Of a stretch of DNA of 64,000 nt, positions 22,218 to 34,155 are shown in pieces; positions within the stretch are counted from its first letter, which is position 1, and each line of letters opens with the position of its first letter. Under the pieces are notes generated by a model. That model was given only the letters and a program-made list of their open reading frames with translations. It made no database searches and was not told the DNA's origin. The position numbers and the translations under genes are program-made. The stretch is from contig PJRA01000263.1 of NCBI GenBank assembly GCA_016987375.1, positions 1,757,134 to 1,821,133 of the forward strand. The letters run 5' to 3'. The stretch is from Brachionus koreanus (Eukaryota > Rotifera > Eurotatoria > Ploima > Brachionidae).

Positions 22218-22745
22218 ATGCTGGACTTAGATTTAGACTTGAACGATCCAAAACTAAAAAATCAAAAGCATCTATTTAAAATTAGGTGTGATCAAAGCAA
22301 TGATGAATTTGAAATTTATGGACGACCATGTGAGCTATCTGCATTCAGCTTTGTGCCTACAAATCGAAGCTATGAGCCAATAGAGAGAAGTATATATAAC
22401 TCAAAAGCTCATGTTAACAGGGATCAGAATGTTCTTGATTATGATAGATTGTTCAAAGTGGATTACGACTTCAACAATAAAGTGCATCGCTGTGACAGAA
22501 AGCATGCCAAACTTATTGGCCTAGACACTTGGTCTGAAGAAATAAAAAAGGAAATTCCTACAAAAAGCAATCACGAATATGGAAAGCATGTTCTCACGAT
22601 GGGAGAACCTGAAATTGAAAATGTTAAATATGAAAGCAATTTGGATCCACCAGAAAGAAAGCATGTTAGAATAGCCAAAATTAGATCCGAATTTTATAAT
22701 AGAAATGAAATTAATGATCTGAGCAATGAAAAAAATGGTTTGTAA
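22218..22745 (+). CDS. CFAP90: Cilia- and flagella-associated protein 90 (C5orf49 family)
   Basis: A single-exon frame of 175 residues starting MLDLDLDLNDP. The family pattern is clear: LSAFSFVPTN near the start, YDRLFKVDYDFNNKVHRCDRKHAKLIGLD in the middle, then EYGKHV and the tail IRSEFYNRNEINDL. Vertebrate CFAP90 is about 147 residues and is a microtubule inner or associated protein of ciliary doublets. The N-terminal 35 residues are an extension not in my memory of the vertebrate protein. The conserved YDRLF, HRDDREHAK-like and EYG segments make this call strong. AATAAA lies at 22786, directly after the stop. No clear X-box was found just upstream. Confidence 0.82.
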   Translation: MLDLDLDLNDPKLKNQKHLFKIRCDQSNDEFEIYGRPCELSAFSFVPTNRSYEPIERSIYNSKAHVNRDQNVLDYDRLFKVDYDFNNKVHRCDRKHAKLIGLDTWSEEIKKEIPTKSNHEYGKHVLTMGEPEIENVKYESNLDPPERKHVRIAKIRSEFYNRNEINDLSNEKNGL

Positions 22746-23012
22746 TTTTCTATTTGTATTAATCTAAATTAAAAAAACTCGAATGAATAAATGAATTTTA
22801 AATAAAACTAAGTTGTATTGTTTAATTATTATTATATTAGATTGAAAATAAAGCTTATGGCACTTTTTTCAACAATTTTATAGAAAATGAATTACTTGAG
22901 TAAAAAGGGTTTTTAAAAACTTCTGTTAATAACAACATAATAAAAGATTAATTAATAATACAAGATTTTTGTTTAATTTTGAAAATTTAGCTAACTCTAA
23001 TGTAACTTAATT

Positions 23013-23074
23013 AGAGCCCGTATAGCCGAGGTTTATGTGTTAGTCATGCAAGCAGAGAGTGGAGGGTTCAAAAA
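23013..23074 (+). repeat. tRNA-derived SINE, truncated copy
   Basis: A pol III A-box-like TATAGCCGAGG and B-box-like GGGTTCAAA are correctly spaced. It shares TGTTAGTCATGCAAGCAGAG exactly with the fuller copy at 53204-53370. It breaks off after the B box. Confidence 0.65.
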
Positions 23075-23387
23075 TCAAATTATTAATCAAATTTACTATT
23101 TGAAAAAAGTGACTATTATATAAATAAAATTGTTAAAATCACTTTTTTAATTAATCAAAAATATCGAATTAATTTTTACAAATTATGAAACAATCATTAA
23201 AAATAAAATTTTCAATTTTCGAATTTATCTTGCTCTATGTTATTTAAAAAATATTAAATAATTTTTAAAATTTTGTGTTATTCATTTTTTCTGAAATTCA
23301 AAATAGCATTAGTAAGAAACAGAAAAATACCTGAAAAGCTTTTGCATGGTTAGGTTGAATCATGTTTTTTATGGTAATTAGAACTAG

Positions 23388-23572
23388 CGTGTGGCACCGT
23401 TACTGGACCGCCACAACTTGGTGTTGGTCGTCTTGATGGAATTTTTTTTTCTTTATTTTAGTTTTTTTCTTATACTCAATTCTGAAATGAATTTTTATAT
23501 TTGAAAATTTTTTATATTTGAAACCAAGTTTTGGCAATCCAGTGACCGTCACTGACGGTACCCATTACTAAT
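23388..23572 (-). repeat. GACGGTACC-family MITE, copy 2
   Basis: It contains TTGGTGTTGGTCGTCTTGAT, which is the reverse complement, with few changes, of the core of the copy at 41247-41356. The ends GGCACCGTTACTGGA and CACTGACGGTACCCA pair as imperfect terminal inverted repeats. Confidence 0.6.
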
Positions 23573-23626
23573 TAGAATCAGATTCGAAAACTCTTCTTTA
23601 TTTTGAGTTTAGTAACTTAATAGAAG

Positions 23627-23873
23627 ATGGATGATTCTAGATCTGATATAACTGAAATAAAATTCACTCGATATGATATAACAGATGATATTTCAGTTAT
23701 TAAAGTTAATGGTCTGTTAATAAGCCCAGCAAATGATCTAAAGAAATTTGTTTAAATTTTTAATTTTAGAAATATTAGAAATATAATTTTTCAGGATCAT
23801 CATCAAAAAGAGTGACAAGAACTAAGCTAAATTTTGATTATGATATTTCAAATGTGTTATTGAATCACTAAAC
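23627..23873 (+). CDS. Doubtful small gene or exon remnant
   Basis: An ATG opens a 42-codon frame (MDDSRSDITEIKFTRYDI) with a varied, protein-like composition. It is followed, after a TTTTTCAG acceptor-like site at about 23797, by a second frame (SSSKRVTRTKLNFDYDISNV). The splice phases do not join cleanly with a GT donor. I recognise no family. It could be a pseudogene or chance. Confidence 0.15.
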
Positions 23874-24856
23874 AGGATTACAAAAGGGTACCCTTTTTTC
23901 TAATTTAAAATTTAGTTTTAAAAGCAATTGAAATTATGAAATTTACATTGAAATCTAATTTTGATAATAATAATAATTTTTGAAATTTTTAAATTAGATA
24001 AAAAAATTTTACTTTTCTACAATTTGAAATATTTTTAAATATTCTAGTTTATTTAATAGAATTTAAAATTGTAAAATCTTTAAGTACTAAAATTAAATGT
24101 TTTTTTATAGATTTTTGAAGATCGTTGCAATTTTTTTGTTAAAAAACAATTATTTCTGCCTTTAAATTTTATTGAAAACAAAATGCTTTGCACTTCTAAA
24201 ATTGATGTTTTATGTCGAGCTATGAGGCCGAATTATTTAATTAGAAACTGCTTGAAATTAGAGTCCAAAAAATTAGGACTCAGCTAAAAATTTCTTTAAT
24301 ATTTCATAACATGAAATATAATATTTCAAAAATTGATTTTGGTTTTAAATTTTGCTAATTAAAATCAAACAACAATATGAGTTTAATAACTAATTTAAAA
24401 CAAGATTTAAAGGATTTGACTCAAGTCAAGCTCAATAGACACAAGTTGAATTAATTTAAATTCAAAGATTATTAAAACAATTCAAATATCTCATTTCTAT
24501 AATCTCTTTGTTTGTTTTCAATATTAATAATAAAGAAAAATTAGCGTCCAATTTAAGAATGTTTTGAATAACCTCGATACTTAACCACCTATTTTCTGTT
24601 TTTTTTTTTTTTTTTTAAATTATTTAAGCATTAAGAGATTAATAAATTTTAAAAATTAGCTTTAAATTTTGCGTGGATAATAATTTTTGTTTTCTTATCT
24701 CTTTTGTATTTCGTTAGCGATAGTTTCCTAATCCCGGTCTTATGTAATCTTAACAAGAAAATCGAAAATATTTGAAGTCCTTTGTTTTTTTTTTAAATAA
24801 TATGAAACATGGTCAATTGGATCGCTAAACGTTTACTATATTTTTTTAATTTTTGA

Positions 24857-27800
24857 ATGCTCAATATGATTAAACTGTTAATCGTTTCTTGCTGCCTGTG
24901 TCTAATAACAAACCAAGTAAGAAAGTATTTTTTAATTTGAAATATTTTGATATTTTCCCAAAAGATGCTGGCATTTGAATCAGAGTTTATGGAAAATTTA
25001 GAACGAAACAAAAGATTTTATGAAAGAAATTCAATGGTCATATTCGGATATTTGAACAATGAAGAAAATTTAACGGTAGGAAGAATTTTCTTAATCAGTC
25101 AGATTTTTTAGCCAGTCTTCTTTTTACTCATAGTAAAGTTTTCCTAAATTTTCAAACTTTTAAACGAAAATGAAAAAATTAGTAATTAGTTTATTTATTG
25201 AATAATTATTAAGTTAATATTGTTAGCATTGAGAATTATTTTGACTAGACAAAAAAATTGAAAATTATTTTGTATTTTTCGTATTTTTTAAATATTTATT
25301 ATTTTTCATGTTTTCAGCAAATTGAAAAATTTCAGAAATTCAACACATAAAATTAGAGCTGCTTAAGCAGCCTAGCGCAGCTCTAGAACATGTGTTTAAG
25401 AAAGCTGTCTTCTTTTTTTAGAAACGGATATTTTGAATAGTTAAGAAAATAGTTTTATTATTTCGAAATTTAAAAATGAGCTTTTAAAAATTTTTTCTCA
25501 AATTTCATTCAATTCTTCGCAAAATTTTGGGTTGTTTTTAATTTTTGTAATACTATAAACTAAATCTTAAGATAAAATGTCAATTCTAGCATGTTTCATG
25601 AACTAATATTTATTTCATCCACTTAATCTATACTAACACTTAGAAGTATTTAAATCTGTGAAATCTCTATTTTATCAAATCTATTTTATCTTCAAATCTA
25701 AACAAAAATTGTGTTTATAAAGAAAATTCTATTAGAAATAATGCGTTAAAATCCTTTTTTTTTAAACTAATTCGCGGCTAAAATTGAAACAGAAATTAAG
25801 TATCTAGTACTTTTTATAAAATTTTACTCTTTTAACAACTTATATGTAAAAATTAATTAGTTTATTAGTCAAAAAAAAATAAATAAAAATTTTTTTTTCA
25901 ATTTTTTTAGTTTCCCAGATTGAAACGTTTTTGTTTCACTTTCCCAGAAAAAAAAAATTTTTGCATGATTTTCTCTCTTAGCGTATTTTTTTTGACTCAA
26001 TCCCTCACCCGATTTTTTTCAATGATGTTTATTTATTAAAATCGTATAATAAATAAACATTATTTGGAAAGAAATATTTAAATTGTTTATATTATGATGT
26101 CATTTTAATAATTAAAGCTTAAAATTTTTAAAAACTTTCGAATAATTCGAAAATATCAATAATTTTAAAATAAAATAAAAATAATCATGAAAAAATTAAC
26201 AATTCTTTTTCAATTTTCAGCCTAGAAATTGGCAGAATTTTATTCCTGTTGATGAGTTACAGTCAATAAATACAAAAAGAAATTTAGAATCAGAAATTCC
26301 AACTTTTCAAGGTGATATAATTGATGATCCTAAGTCGAGGTTTGACTTTGAAAAGATAATTTTTGTCAATTTATTCAAAAATAAATAAAGGTCCAAAAGA
26401 AGAATAATTGCAAATAATCTATACGGTCAGCCAACTCGCTGGCCTAATGGAATAATTCCTTTTGAATTCGATGTAGATGCAAGTAAATCTTAGCAAAAAT
26501 TTCAAAATTTTTTATTAATGTTTTTTAAAACAGCTGAAAAACTTAAAGAAAAATTCAACTTAGCCATTCAAATATGGCATGAAAATACATGCATTCGATT
26601 TGAGCCCTATTCACTCAATTTGCATCCAAATCATCGATCAAGAGTTTTAGTTAAAAATCGCGGACAGTTGGATTTTCTAACATCAAATTAATTTTTATTT
26701 AATTTTCTTTTAATTTAGTTGTGCATCTAGAGTCGGCTATTCAACAGATAATGAACAGCGAGTCGGAATTACAGATGTTTACTTACCAGAACATTGTCCG
26801 GTATTTATTTTAAAATTTTCTTGAAAAAAATTTGTTTATTTATTAATTGTTCAAGCTTGGTTCAGTTCTTCATGAGCTTGGTCATGTTATTGGCTTTAGA
26901 CATGAACATACTCGTAACGATAGAGCAGATCACGTGCAGATACACTATGAACGAATTCAGTCAACTCAGAGGCCACAATACGATGTAATGGATAATGGAT
27001 TACCAGGATATTTTGGGTATTTGAAACAATAAAGTCTTCCTTTATTTAACTATGAGAATAAAATTTAAGAATCTACTATGATTTATATTCAATAATGCAT
27101 TACTCGGCTCAAGTAATTTTTATTTTTTTTCCAAAGAAAAATTATTAAATTTATACTAAAGAATGGATTAATTGAGTCCAAAGATGAAAAACGAAGTTTT
27201 CTGATGGGTCAAAGATTTAATTTGAGTTTTTCTGATATTAAAATGGCAAATCAAGCCTATAAATGTCATCAAAATTGTTCGAATATAACTATACAATGTG
27301 AAAATGAAGGATTTTTGGACTCGAATTGCAAGTGTCGTTGTCCTGAGCATATTACTGGACCATTTTGTGAAACTGTTCTCAAGAAAAAATGTATTTTATT
27401 TATTTTAAGACTCTTTGAATTTAGTTGTTTTTTTTAGATAAGCTTGATTCGAGTTATAATCCTAAGTTGACTTGTGACTTTGAACAAGATACTTGTGATT
27501 GGTCCCAGGAAAATTCTCGCGACTCTGAACAATGGATAAGAAATAAAGGCTTAACAAAGTCTCAAGTTAATTTTAGAAAAGAAAATATTAGATTTAAAAC
27601 TGGACCCCAACTTGATAATCGAAAGAGTAAGATTTTGCATTTTTGAATTATAGAAATCATTAGTTTTTAAAAATAATTAGACTTTTTCGAAAATCATAAA
27701 CTTATAACTTAGTCATTTTAATTTTACTTCTAATATTTTTTTTAATGATAAACGATTTTTAGGATGTTTAGTAAATTTAAGCTAGTGATTGCCCCGAATC

Positions 27801-30800
27801 AGACCAAGTTGGTCTAGTCAGCTTATTTTAAGCAAACCAAAAGCGGTTAGCCAAAAAATAAGCGACCATAATTTTTAGCTATAGTTAGTATTTTAAGTTT
27901 ACATACCAAAAAACTTCTAGCTTTTTATCTATCAAAATTGAAATTTTAAATTTGGTTTGTTCTTTGGTAGAAATAAAAAAGGATAATTTAACAACGATGA
28001 AGTTTTGATTTACTGGAAGAAAAAAGAACAAGATTATCCAATTCTCTCGAATTTAGCTACCGCGATTATGGTTCTAGTGAAAGATTCTTTTCTCATGCCA
28101 GTTATCAATTATGGAATAGAAGAAATAGACTTTTTAAATTTAATTTTTTTATGGATTTTCAATTTTTCTTGTTTTGCGCCTGTATTAGAAATCAGACTTT
28201 TTTTTTACCAAATTTAAAAACTTTAATTATATCAAAACAAAAGACTTCTTATCTTTTATTTTCAAATTTCTAAAATTAATTTTTTTAGCTTGCTTATTCG
28301 GCTAACTAAATTTTGATTGAGCAATTTTCGGTCAGCCAAAATTTTTTCAACTGGCTAAGCTGGTTTTCGAATTTTTATTTTACTAATTTTTAATATGCTA
28401 AATTTTGGTTGACTAATTTTTGCGTTACTAACCCTATTATTAAATGTGATAAGAATTAGTTCGATTTTCGAAATTATGATAATAGAAATCAATGATTGGA
28501 CCCATCTCAACCAGCTAAGCCAGTCCAAAAAAGAGGACGTTTTGATAAAAAAGTGAAATTTTGTTAAGTGCAATTTCCAAAGGCAAAATGAAAATAATTT
28601 TACATTTTTACATTTTCATAATTTTTGGATTTTTTGTGCAATTTTTCAGAAAATTAAAAAAATTCCTTAAAATTATTTGGTAAGCAAAAATATAATCAAA
28701 AAATTTCTTAAATATTGCACAAAAAATCTAAAAATATTATACATTTTTTTCTGATTTCAGACTGTCGCGCAATAAATTTAAAACTTTATTCTGAACAATT
28801 AGAAAGAATCTATGTTTCACTTTAAGAAAATATTCTTCTTTGCTCAAACGAAAGCTTGGTTTGCTTCTTCAGGATAACACTAGTTCTCATATAGCTAGAA
28901 AAACAAAGAACAAAAATAGAAGAGCTCTAACTTCTTTCTCATCGAGTCCATATCTTTTTCAATCTGATTATCATTAGTTCGCTTAATAGCTCATTCTCTT
29001 AGTAGATGCCATTTAACTACCCAACATCAAGTTGAAGAAGGATGTGGTAAGTTTTTTAGCTCCAAAAGCAGAGAGGAATCGAGCTACTCTCTGATAGATG
29101 ACCAAAGACTATAGAGCATATTGGTTTACATTTTGAAAATTAGCTAACTATTTTAAAGCTGAAAAAACATTTAAGCAATTAATGCTTATCAGTGTTTATC
29201 AAACAAAATTCTGAATGCATTAAAAATTTGTAGAGTTTTGTATAATTGAATATTAAATTTAACATTTAATGCTTAAAATGAAAATAGGCTTCTTGACTGA
29301 AATCTTAATTAAAATGTAATCAGTTCTCTTGAATCCTTTATTTCATAGATTTTTTTATACCATAATTGATTGATGATATGATATTCCATAGTGACATAAA
29401 TATATTCAATTAAAACATTCGTTAAACAAAAATTGCACTCTTTTTTTGTTTGATTCATCTAATAACTAAATTATTAAAAATATTAATCAATAGCTATTAT
29501 ATTTAAGATTCAACTTATATATATCTTAATAGCTATGATCAAACTAAGCCGTATGCTAATTCTATTTTGCTATCACCACAAATTTTAGTGAACAAAACCG
29601 AAAATCGGTGTATTAAATTTTACTATCATATGTATTCACACCCAGTTAACAAAATAGACGCGCCTCAAATAGGAAGTCTCATGCTAAAAACAAGGGTAAG
29701 ATTTAAAAATAGTATAAATACCAAAAAGATCTAAGAAATTTTAAGTTTTCTGATGGAAAAATTAAAAAAAATTGGGAAAAAGTAGGCAATCAAGGTGAAG
29801 AATGGCTATATGCAGAAGTAGATATGCAGATTGATCCTCCTCATACGGTGGTATTTTTTGAAGCTGAAGTTGTTGATTGGAAATATGGTGACATCGCTAT
29901 TGATGATATAGAATTTAAACACGGTTTGTGTAACCAAACTGAATGGTCTGAATGGAATGAATGGAGTGAATGTTCTAGTCAATGCAACGGTGGGAAAAAA
30001 TTTAGACAAAGAACTTGTTTCGATTCAACATGCAGCGGAAATTCAACCGAATATTCTGAATGTAATACTTTCCCATGTCCACTTGAAGACTGGGAGCCAT
30101 GGTCTGAATGCTCAGTTACGTGCGGGAAAGGTCTTAAATTTAGAAAAAAAATATGTCATGATTCAAATTGTTTAAATATCAAAGAAATAATGTCTTGTTT
30201 TGAGAGAGAATGCTTTGCAGATGAATGGTCAGAGTGGTCAGAGTGTTCAACAAAGTGCGGATATGGGATTATGACTAGAGGTCTAAATTGCTTAAATGAA
30301 AATCATAATTGTTCAAGAATAGAAAAAAAAGTGTGCTATATGAATGAAACTTGCCCACTTAAAATATGGTCTGACTGGTCTGAATGGTCAGAATGTTCGG
30401 AAAAATGTGGACAGGGGTTTTCGGTCAGAACACGTGATTGCTTATTAATAGACACTTGTGAAGGATTGAATAAAGAAATCAAAGTATGCATAAATAAATC
30501 AAACTGTTCTATTGACAAACCAACTTGGACCGATTGGTCACTTTGGTCAAATTGTATAACTCGAGAAAGATGTACCAAAGGAGTCAAAGTTCGTCGAAGA
30601 TTTTGTTTGCTTAAGCAAAAGTTAGTTCATAACTCAAATTGTGACGGACTTGACATGGAAACAATTGAATGCAGAGATGTTTGTGAGCAAGAAGCTATAA
30701 AATCTGACTGGTCTGATTGGTCTCAATGTTCGTCTAAATGCGGAAATGGTTTAAGGACAAGAACAAGATCATGTTATGGACCCAAATGCGATAATGAAAT

Positions 30801-33800
30801 TATATTTGATCAAAAAAATTGTTTTTTAAAGGAGGATTGTCCTTCCGGATGTAACTATTTGCAAGTATAAATTGGAGTTGTTTGTTATAAAATACAGAAG
30901 AAAAAACCTTAATATATTATATAAAATCCTAATATTTCTTACTTCACTTGATAGGACACAAACAGAAAAAAAAACCTGTTTAAAAGCCGTTTTAATGTGA
31001 TTAAACAGAGGTATAAAAGAAAGTAAAATTTTATTGATTTAAATTTTAAAAATTTTTACAAAATTAAGTCATAAAAACATACTTGTTTTATGTCACAGTT
31101 TAAAGTCTAAGTCATAAAAAATTAATTCAAAGTTATGACTTGACTTGACTTAAGACTTGTGACTTTTAAACAAGTCTGTTTAAAAATTATATTAAAATAA
31201 AACTAAGGATAAAAAAAATTTAACAAATTTTTCAAAAGATTATAAATTAGAGTGTTTCTTAGCGTTTTCAATGCAATCTTAAATATATTTGTATTCAGTT
31301 TTTTTAAGTTGTTTTCAAATGTATAAAATGCATTTTATTTAAGTATTGAAAAAAGATTTTCAATAAAATTTTTTAAATCTTTAATGAACTTTGTTCTCCC
31401 TTAAAGTTCTGCATTGGACACGATTGCAGGCCAGTTAATTCGTAAGATTGTTCTTTGAAATGTTTTCAGTATTTTCTATTCAGACTCAGACATCCGCCAA
31501 CATTCGCTTCTATACATAAGTGATGATTTAACTTAACTGTTTTAAAATTTTAGTTTTGTCTCCTTGCTGTAGCTGACTGATTTCCATATTGGTTGGGATC
31601 CAACTCTCTACCTCTTTATCTTATTTCTTCTTGGTAGTTACAACATATAGCTTTATTATATATTTTTAAATACATAATGTAGCAAAGTGTATTAAATAAA
31701 AACTGAAATTGAAAAGCTGTAGATTTAAAGAATAATCAATCTAAAATAAAATATTAAATCTTTAATTGCAGCCACAAAAATGAAAATAATTTTAGGAATA
31801 ATCATTTCATCACAATTTAGTAATTTTTATCAAAAGAATTAGTTAAGTAAAATTCTTGATGAAATTTCATTTATCACATATGATCAAAGCATTTTAATCG
31901 GCAATTAAATTTCATCAAAGATTTTTACATTTTTTTTGGGAATTTCAAAATTTTATTATTAAATTTTTGAAAAAAGACTATAATCTATAAAAATACATTG
32001 GAATTTAATCTTGCGCATTTTAAATGTTTTGATCATATTTGAAAAAAAAAAAACCTTTATTAAAAGAATGACTTATGAAGGCTAATGCAACATAAATTCG
32101 TATTTTCCTAAGATTTTTTTTCTACAAAACAAAATATACCACGCTCTTAAGAAAAATTTTTTATCTCAAAAAAGCCGGAAACTTGAACACTTCCTCAATG
32201 ATTGTCTTCTTCTAAATTTATTGATAATGGCTGTCAATCAGGGTGATTTTAATTTAAATATTTAAAAATAAAACAGGTTGATATTTTTTATTTGTTTGTT
32301 TGTATTCATCTCCTTAAATTAAATATGGCTTTTAATTCTTAATAAGTTTGATAGTCTAGTTTTTTTGAGACAAAAAACTTGATGAAGATGGTGCTTGATG
32401 ATTTTGTTTTGTTAAAAAAACAATCTTAGGAAAATACGATTTTAAGCTACATTGGCATTGATTAGTTACAATAAGTCTTAATTTATTTATTGTTTAATCT
32501 TAAACTTTGCTTATTTATACAAACAAAAAATGTTAGTGAAACGATCTAGAAATAAATTTGAAAAATTTAAAATTAAAAATTGATATAGAGAGGTATTCAA
32601 ACAACTCCGTTAAAAATTTAAACAAATAATAAAATCAAAAATTAAATTTCAGATAGTTACATTCAATGTACTTTTGATAAGCCCGAATATTGTCCACTTG
32701 AACAAATTGAAAGTGGCAATTCAAATTGGGAAATAGATGGACCAAGTTTACACATATATTCCAAATTTAAACTAACCCCGAGCTTAATATCTGGTCACCA
32801 ATTCGTATCAGTTAAAGGAGCTAATAAAATGTCATCAATTCAGACCCCTATAATATCGAGCAAGCTAACCCAAAAAGGTCAATGTTTATCATTTTACTTT
32901 TTTTCTTTTGGACAATCAAAATTAAGGGTAAACAAAGTCGATTTAGATGGTATCATTCAGTTAATACTTGAAAAAGACGGCGATTTCAATAGTCAAAAGT
33001 GGAATAAGGTTTCGCTTCTTTTACAATCTAGAGCTGATTTTTTTTTAGAATTTACAGCTTTTACTGGATCGGATCCTGACTCAATTTTTGCTTTAGATGA
33101 TATCTCTTTAAGTGCAGCCGATGAATGTGAAGTTTTGTCATGCAATTTTGATGACAATTTATGTAAACCAAATCAAGTGCTTGGTCTAAGTGTTTCGTCA
33201 AATATATGGGTCAAAGAATCTTATTTGCATTCAAAATTCAATTTTTTAAGAGTTGATATAAATCAAGTGCAAGACAATGTTCCCTCTTTTTATGGGTTTC
33301 CTGTTGTTTATCCCGAATACCCGGCAATGTGTCTAAATTTTCTATATTTAATGCTAGGGGACTCCTCCACAGAAGTTAGAATAGGGCTCGTACAAGGCCC
33401 TAAGCTATTGAGCTATATCTGGAAAGAAAAAACATCTATAGGTAAAAACAATATTTTTTTGATTAATTATTTAAGAGATTTTACTAAAGGAAAAATTTGG
33501 AAAAAATCTTATATTGATTTTCAAATAGAAAATAATTTTCAGTTGATTATCGAAATACTTCGGATGAAAAGAAATTCAAATTCATCCTTTAACGAAATAA
33601 TAGCACTGGATAATTTTAAAATTTCCTATGGTCAGTGTTATTTGCTTAAACAAAAACCTGAATTTACTTCATTTAAAAAAAAGAAGAGATCTATAAAAAT
33701 CTCTTCAAAAAACAAAACTAACATTACAGGTAAATTTTTAAAATTATAGATGGGATAAAATAGTTTTTTTTAATTTGAACAAATTAGAGTCTTGCGGAGG

Positions 33801-34155
33801 TCATTTTCAAGTTAGCTCAAATGAGAGCTTGATTATTCAAAGTCCTGGATATCCAAAGCCTTACGAGATAAATTTATATTGCAGCTATTTGATAAAAACT
33901 ACTCAAGATTTAAAACTTAAAATTGTGTTTTTGAATTTAGATTTGGAGGATAACGATCATCATGATCAATGTAATGACTATTTAGAGATAAGATACTTTA
34001 ATTTAGGTCAACCTGGACCTAAATATTGTGGCAAAATGGAAAAAACTCAGCAAGAATTTAGTTTAACAAGCTACAAAAATGATGCTTTATTGGTTTTTTC
34101 AAGCGATTGGGCCATAAGTAGAACTGGATTTAAAGTTTTAATTAATACAATATGA
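24857..34155 (+). CDS. Secreted astacin metalloprotease with EGF, MAM, TSP1 and CUB modules
   Basis: Fourteen phase-consistent exons: 24857-24916, 24965-25075, 26221-26339, 26391-26482, 26534-26666, 26719-26800, 26856-27016, 27070-27112, 27162-27390, 27438-27626, 29508-29695, 29746-30850, 32653-33729 and 33788-34155; 1318 residues. Order: signal peptide (MLNMIKLLIVSCCLCLI), propeptide, furin-like RSKRR, then the astacin domain with zinc site HELGHVIGFRHEHTR (from residue 205) and Met-turn SIMHY (260-264), then an EGF-like module, MAM 1, six TSP1 repeats with WSxW and CSxxCG motifs, MAM 2, MAM 3 and a C-terminal CUB. Such M12A proteases process matrix, mucus or growth-factor substrates outside the cell; the WxxW motifs are C-mannosylation sites. 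Introns at 25076-26220, 27627-29507 and 30851-32652 are long; the second carries mariner debris and splits MAM 1. The exact domain order matches no single vertebrate astacin I know. Confidence 0.85.
27781..28440. repeat. Degenerate repeat rich in GGTTAGCCAAAA-like words
   Basis: Patches at 27781-27870 and 28283-28440 repeat words such as GGTTAGCCAAAAAATAAGC and CGGCTAACTAAATTTTG in both orientations. Similar words occur at 40251-40370. This may be an old element with short subterminal repeats; boundaries are uncertain. Confidence 0.35.
28765..29150 (+). pseudogene. Mariner transposase remnant
   Basis: Reading with frame breaks gives the mariner pattern LKLYSEQLERIYVSL, then LLLQDNTSSHIARKTK, then SPY and SDYH, then a C-terminal block with KFFSSKSRE. 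The two catalytic Asp codons are at 28873-28875 and 28966-28968, 30 residues apart instead of the 34 usual in mariner. There are several stops and at least one frameshift, so it is dead. It sits in the long intron that splits MAM 1 of the astacin gene. Confidence 0.75.
31861..32045. repeat. Foldback MITE, copy 2
   Basis: Inverted arms at 31861-31913 and 32001-32045, both with ATGATCAAA..CATTTTAA-like sequence, match the copy at 19816-20010 but are more diverged. It lies in the astacin intron 30851-32652. Confidence 0.7.

Larger units (their letters stand above)
22746..24856. other. Intergenic region with SINE and MITE remnants
   Basis: Holds a truncated tRNA-derived SINE (23013-23074), a MITE (23388-23572), a doubtful small coding segment (23627-23873) and a poly-T run near 24600. 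No other gene seen. Confidence 0.5.

Noticed and set aside
23013..23074. tRNA gene
   Set aside because: The A and B boxes are present but no acceptor or anticodon stem folds, and the sequence recurs as part of a longer SINE.
26794..26988. Separate small gene over the astacin zinc site
   Set aside because: It is another frame over astacin exon 7, whose own frame encodes HELGHVIGFRHEHTR.
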